From: Bin5 sp965200685
GTDB taxonomy: Bacteria; Chloroflexota; Anaerolineae; Caldilineales; Caldilineaceae
Direction of reading: 5' to 3'
Assembly (NCBI GenBank): GCA_965200685.1
Contig: OZ241379.1
Coordinates: 62,001-126,000 of the forward strand
Length of the DNA stretch: 64,000 bases
The notes under the pieces are model-generated. The model was not told the origin of the DNA. It searched no databases and saw only the letters and a program-made list of their open reading frames with translations. The position numbers were made by a program, and so were the translations under genes. Positions 61,289 to 64,000 of the stretch are shown here, piece after piece; within the stretch, counting starts at the first letter, position 1, and each line of letters starts with the position of its first letter.

Positions 61289-62646
61289 TGGCCGGGGACT
61301 GCCCTGGTGTTTGGGGGGTCAGTGGGGTATAATGCCAAGAATTCATCAACTTCTACGGCCTGGCCGCAGGCAATCGATCTGTTCGCCGCGATGCCCAGCA
61401 GAATTGACGCCGCGCCCTCAATGTGGGAGGCGGCCCGTTGGTATGGGTCCTGCGGTGGATTGGGATGGAAGATCTGCTCCAGCATCACCCGGTCGCCGCC
61501 GCCATGACCGCCCACACCTTCCGGCACCTCCACACTGTACGGCGTCCCGTGTATAGGGAAGACCCATATATGCTGGCCGCCAAAGGCACTGAGCTGATCT
61601 TCTTCCGCGTGTGTGTCTGCCCTTTCCTGGCCAGCCGCGAATGTCCAACCGACCGGCTCCACTACTTCCACTTCAATGCGGCCCCGGTCGCCGGTAATGG
61701 CCGCCCGATACCCTTCCCACGGACAGTAAGCCAGTAGGGAGTAGCTGAGAATGATCCCATTGCGATAGCGGGCGGTGACGCTCATTGTGTCCTCAGCGGT
61801 GATATTGTCGCCGAAGACGTTGCGGTCCCGCAGGTAGCCGCTGTCGGCTTCGGCGTTCAAATAGAGGCCATGGAGGGTTTCGTTGGTGTCCAGACGCAAG
61901 GCAAAGGGGTCGGCTTCGGCATCCTTCTCGCCGGTGTAGCGGTCGTAGCCATAGAATTCGCCCCGTTCGGCCGCGTTCTGCCGCCCATAAAAAAGCAGAT
62001 CCCCCTGTGCATAGACGGTCTGGGGAATCGAATCGATCCACCAGTTGATCAGATCGAAGTGGTGGGTGGCCTTGTGGACCAGCAGGCCGCCGGATTTGTC
62101 CTTTTCCCTATGCCAGCGGCGGAAGTAATCGGCCCCATGGCGGGTATCCAATACCCAAGAAAAATCAACATGACGAGGGCGCCCCACCACCCCCTGGATC
62201 ACCAATTCCCGCACTTTCGTGGCTATAGGTGTGTAGCGATAGTTGAACGTCACCCGCAGGGAGCGGCCTGTCTTCTCTATTGTTTCAAAGATCTGGCGAG
62301 CTTTGGCATCATCTGTAGTCATGGGCTTTTCGGTGATGGCATCGCAGCCTAGTTCCATGGCCCGGCAGATGTACTGGTGATGGGTGGCGTCCATCGTGGT
62401 GACGATGACCACATGCGGCTTCGTCTGCGCGATCATGCGGTCGAAGTCGTCTGCATGAAACGTAGGCAGCGCACCTCCGCCATGTTCCTGAATCTTCTGG
62501 TTGTACCAATCCATCCGTGTCTGGCTCAGATCACAGAGACCTACCAGTTCGTTCCATGCGGCGTATTCGCCCACAAGCGCGCGAATATACATAGCGGCAC
62601 GTCCGCCCGTCCCAACAAGTGCATAGCGACGTTTGGCAGAAGTCAC
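61264..62646 (-). CDS. Gfo/Idh/MocA-family oxidoreductase
   Basis: With the GTG at 62646, which has AAAGGAA nine bases upstream, the protein has 460 residues; a GTG six codons earlier lacks room for a ribosome site. The Rossmann motif A-L-V-G-T-G-G-R-A is followed by the catalytic E-K-P-M-T-T-D (Lys in the EKP motif) near 120. The C-terminal domain is large (about 330 residues), as in glycosidase-like or multi-domain members. It probably oxidises a sugar or cyclitol. Overlaps the SDR gene downstream. Confidence 0.88.
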   Translation of the reverse strand: MTSAKRRYALVGTGGRAAMYIRALVGEYAAWNELVGLCDLSQTRMDWYNQKIQEHGGGALPTFHADDFDRMIAQTKPHVVIVTTMDATHHQYICRAMELGCDAITEKPMTTDDAKARQIFETIEKTGRSLRVTFNYRYTPIATKVRELVIQGVVGRPRHVDFSWVLDTRHGADYFRRWHREKDKSGGLLVHKATHHFDLINWWIDSIPQTVYAQGDLLFYGRQNAAERGEFYGYDRYTGEKDAEADPFALRLDTNETLHGLYLNAEADSGYLRDRNVFGDNITAEDTMSVTARYRNGIILSYSLLAYCPWEGYRAAITGDRGRIEVEVVEPVGWTFAAGQERADTHAEEDQLSAFGGQHIWVFPIHGTPYSVEVPEGVGGHGGGDRVMLEQIFHPNPPQDPYQRAASHIEGAASILLGIAANRSIACGQAVEVDEFLALYPTDPPNTRAVPGQCSSEIPH

Positions 62647-62771
62647 GAGAAAAATTCCTTTCACTGTCTACAATACCGGTAGCCACCCCATGCCGGAATC
62701 CATCAGTTTGCATTGTGATCATATCAAAGGGATTGATCCATATGCACTCCAAGTATACTACTTTTATGCAG

Positions 62772-64000
62772 TTAAACAAACGGCAGCGTAGAACTCTGAT
62801 CGAGTGGCGGGGGTGGCCAGTGTAGACCCCGTTGGCCGGAGAGAGCCCGGTTGCTGGTCGGTTGCCACTCTCGTTCGGGTAGGCCGACCAGCGTACCATT
62901 ATGCAGCCATTCTTGGTCGCTACCATAAAGCTCGTCCAGCAGGAGCGCGGTCAGCTGTTGGCGCACAGATGCATGCTGCTGCGACTCGCTCAAATCCTGC
63001 AGCTCCAGGGGGTCGGCATCCATATCGAAAAGATGGAAACGGTTGCCGGTTGGATAGTAGATCAGTTTGTACTGGGCCTGCCGGATCATGCGGGTGGCCA
63101 TGGGCCCTTCGCCCACTTCCCCATAGAAATAGGGCCGCCGCTCGTCCCCTACCATGGACAGCCCTGCAACGCTCTCAGGAATCGGGATGCCGGCCAAGTC
63201 AAGAAGCGTGGGCATGACATCCTGCCAGCCGACAAGGCGGTCGTCTTGGCTGCCGGGGGACGTGCGTTCATCACCGACCGGGCCGAGCAGCAGCATGGGA
63301 ATATTGGCGGCGTTCTCATAAAAGAGCCGCTTGGCCCACATGCCATGATGGCCCAGCATATCCCCATGATCGCTGGTGAAACAGATGATGGTGTTGTCCA
63401 GCAGTTGCTCTTCCCGCAGGGTACCGATGACGCGCCGCAACTGGTGGTCAATATGGGTACAGAGCGCGTAAAAGGCCCGGAGAATGCTCTGTATTTCATC
63501 AGGAGCGAAATTACTGCCGTAGCGTTGGTGAATCACCTGCAGAGGATAGGGCAATTCTGCAAAGTCCTGCGTCCATATGCCCCGTTCCGGCTGTGGAATG
63601 TGGATATCCCGGTACAGATTATAGTACGATTCCAGCGGGACCAGCGGTGGATGGGGATGGCAGTAGGAGAGGAACCAGAAAGCGGGCCGGGTCGGATCCC
63701 GACGGCGGATCATGCGGCACATCTGCTCGGTAGCCCAGTTGGTGACATGGGTCTCCTGCGGCAGATGCCAGGGCCGGTGGATGTACTCGTTGTTGCCCAT
63801 GCCATGGGCAAATGAACGGCCCAGATAGCCCTTCTCCCCCATCCAGATCTCGTAATCGTCAATCGCACCCAGGCCTGGGCGGCCTTCCTCGGCCAGAATC
63901 ACATCATCAAACCCGATGCGGTCCCGCTGGGGATAGACGTGCAATTTGCCCACCGCGTAGGCCTGATAGCCCGCGTCCTGAAAGGTCTGGGCCAGCGTAG
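62772..64000 (-). CDS. Sulfatase (arylsulfatase family), 5' end outside the window
   Basis: The frame is open to the window edge, running 15 residues further than the apparent GTG start at 63953. It begins T-L-A-Q-T-F-Q-D-A-G-Y-Q-A-Y-A-V-G-K-L-H, the typical sulfatase block that follows the missing C/S-x-P-x-R site. T-S-D-H-G-D-M-L-G-H-H-G matches the metal and substrate Asp and His. The formylglycine cysteine lies outside and cannot be checked. Downstream neighbours are a Gfo/Idh dehydrogenase and an SDR, suggesting desulfation followed by oxidation of a sulfated sugar. Confidence 0.9.
   Translation of the reverse strand, partial: TLAQTFQDAGYQAYAVGKLHVYPQRDRIGFDDVILAEEGRPGLGAIDDYEIWMGEKGYLGRSFAHGMGNNEYIHRPWHLPQETHVTNWATEQMCRMIRRRDPTRPAFWFLSYCHPHPPLVPLESYYNLYRDIHIPQPERGIWTQDFAELPYPLQVIHQRYGSNFAPDEIQSILRAFYALCTHIDHQLRRVIGTLREEQLLDNTIICFTSDHGDMLGHHGMWAKRLFYENAANIPMLLLGPVGDERTSPGSQDDRLVGWQDVMPTLLDLAGIPIPESVAGLSMVGDERRPYFYGEVGEGPMATRMIRQAQYKLIYYPTGNRFHLFDMDADPLELQDLSESQQHASVRQQLTALLLDELYGSDQEWLHNGTLVGLPEREWQPTSNRALSGQRGLHWPPPPLDQSSTLPFV

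Noticed and set aside
62901..63815. A 304-codon open frame on plus inside the sulfatase gene
   Set aside because: It is the mirror of a GC-rich coding region; the sulfatase motifs on minus are clear.
1..64000. CRISPR arrays, tRNA and rRNA genes, insertion sequences
   Set aside because: No regularly spaced short repeats, no cloverleaf-like or rRNA-like stretch and no transposase were recognised. The only large repeat is the mod triplication. A covariance-model scan would be needed to exclude tRNAs.

Overview
Overall nature. The window looks like a chromosomal stretch from a GC-rich bacterium, most plausibly a Chloroflexota (Caldilinea/Anaerolinea-like) genome. This is inferred from the gene mix and not from a marker-gene search: BTAD-type giant regulators, a LexA with a Bacillus-like operator, LLM flavin oxidoreductases, DUF4349 lipoproteins, lipobox/Tat solute-binding proteins, and many SDR, Gfo/Idh, TIM-barrel isomerase and sulfatase genes. 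No rRNA, tRNA, CRISPR array or transposase was seen. Coding density is high, with many short or overlapping gene junctions.

Layout. 1-7.8 kb is a plus-strand housekeeping row: the tail of a lipid kinase, a membrane protein, argF, the c-di-AMP pair cdaA-cdaR, der, an M28 peptidase/glutaminyl-cyclase-like protein and lgt. 7.9-12.5 kb is mostly minus strand: DUF503, LipM-like octanoyltransferase, YgfZ and a lipoprotein hydrolase, with a sugar epimerase on plus. 12.8-18 kb holds an LLM oxidoreductase, then a tightly overlapping four-gene minus-strand operon (arylsulfotransferase-like propeller, a 52-residue membrane microprotein, a small membrane protein, a PAPS-type sulfotransferase), then an SMP-30 lactonase and a DUF4349 lipoprotein. 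19-23.8 kb is a sugar ABC importer divergent from an aldo/keto reductase.

23.8-33.1 kb is the most striking part. A type III restriction-modification locus carries one res gene and THREE tandem mod genes. The three Mod proteins are nearly identical over about 156 N-terminal and about 190 C-terminal residues, but have entirely different central target-recognition regions. A DUF488 gene and a fourth, unrelated beta-class DNA methyltransferase follow downstream. Together they look like one nuclease engine with several interchangeable specificities.

33-46 kb is metabolic: a gamma-glutamyltransferase, an NYN-nuclease/cold-shock-domain fusion, a TRAP transporter, an SDR, a TIM-barrel isomerase, a ferredoxin, a glycerate kinase, an orphan RloA/AbiL-like ATPase, an NHL propeller and a zinc alcohol dehydrogenase. 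46.4-54.2 kb has lexA with a clear self-regulatory promoter, another isomerase, a frameshifted methyltransferase, a rhodanese and a lutABC lactate-oxidation operon led by an M24 peptidase. 54.4-64 kb has ssb, a 1.15k-residue BTAD/ATPase regulator, an HsdR-N-like nuclease with a decaproline linker, a nucleotidyltransferase, an SDR overlapping a Gfo/Idh dehydrogenase, and a sulfatase cut by the window edge.

How it fits together. The transporters, isomerases, SDRs, Gfo/Idh enzyme, lactonase, glycerate kinase and lut genes suggest a heterotroph using sugars, sugar acids and lactate. A sulfatase plus two kinds of sulfotransferase point to handling of sulfated compounds. Functions are assigned by reading motifs only; no database search was possible.
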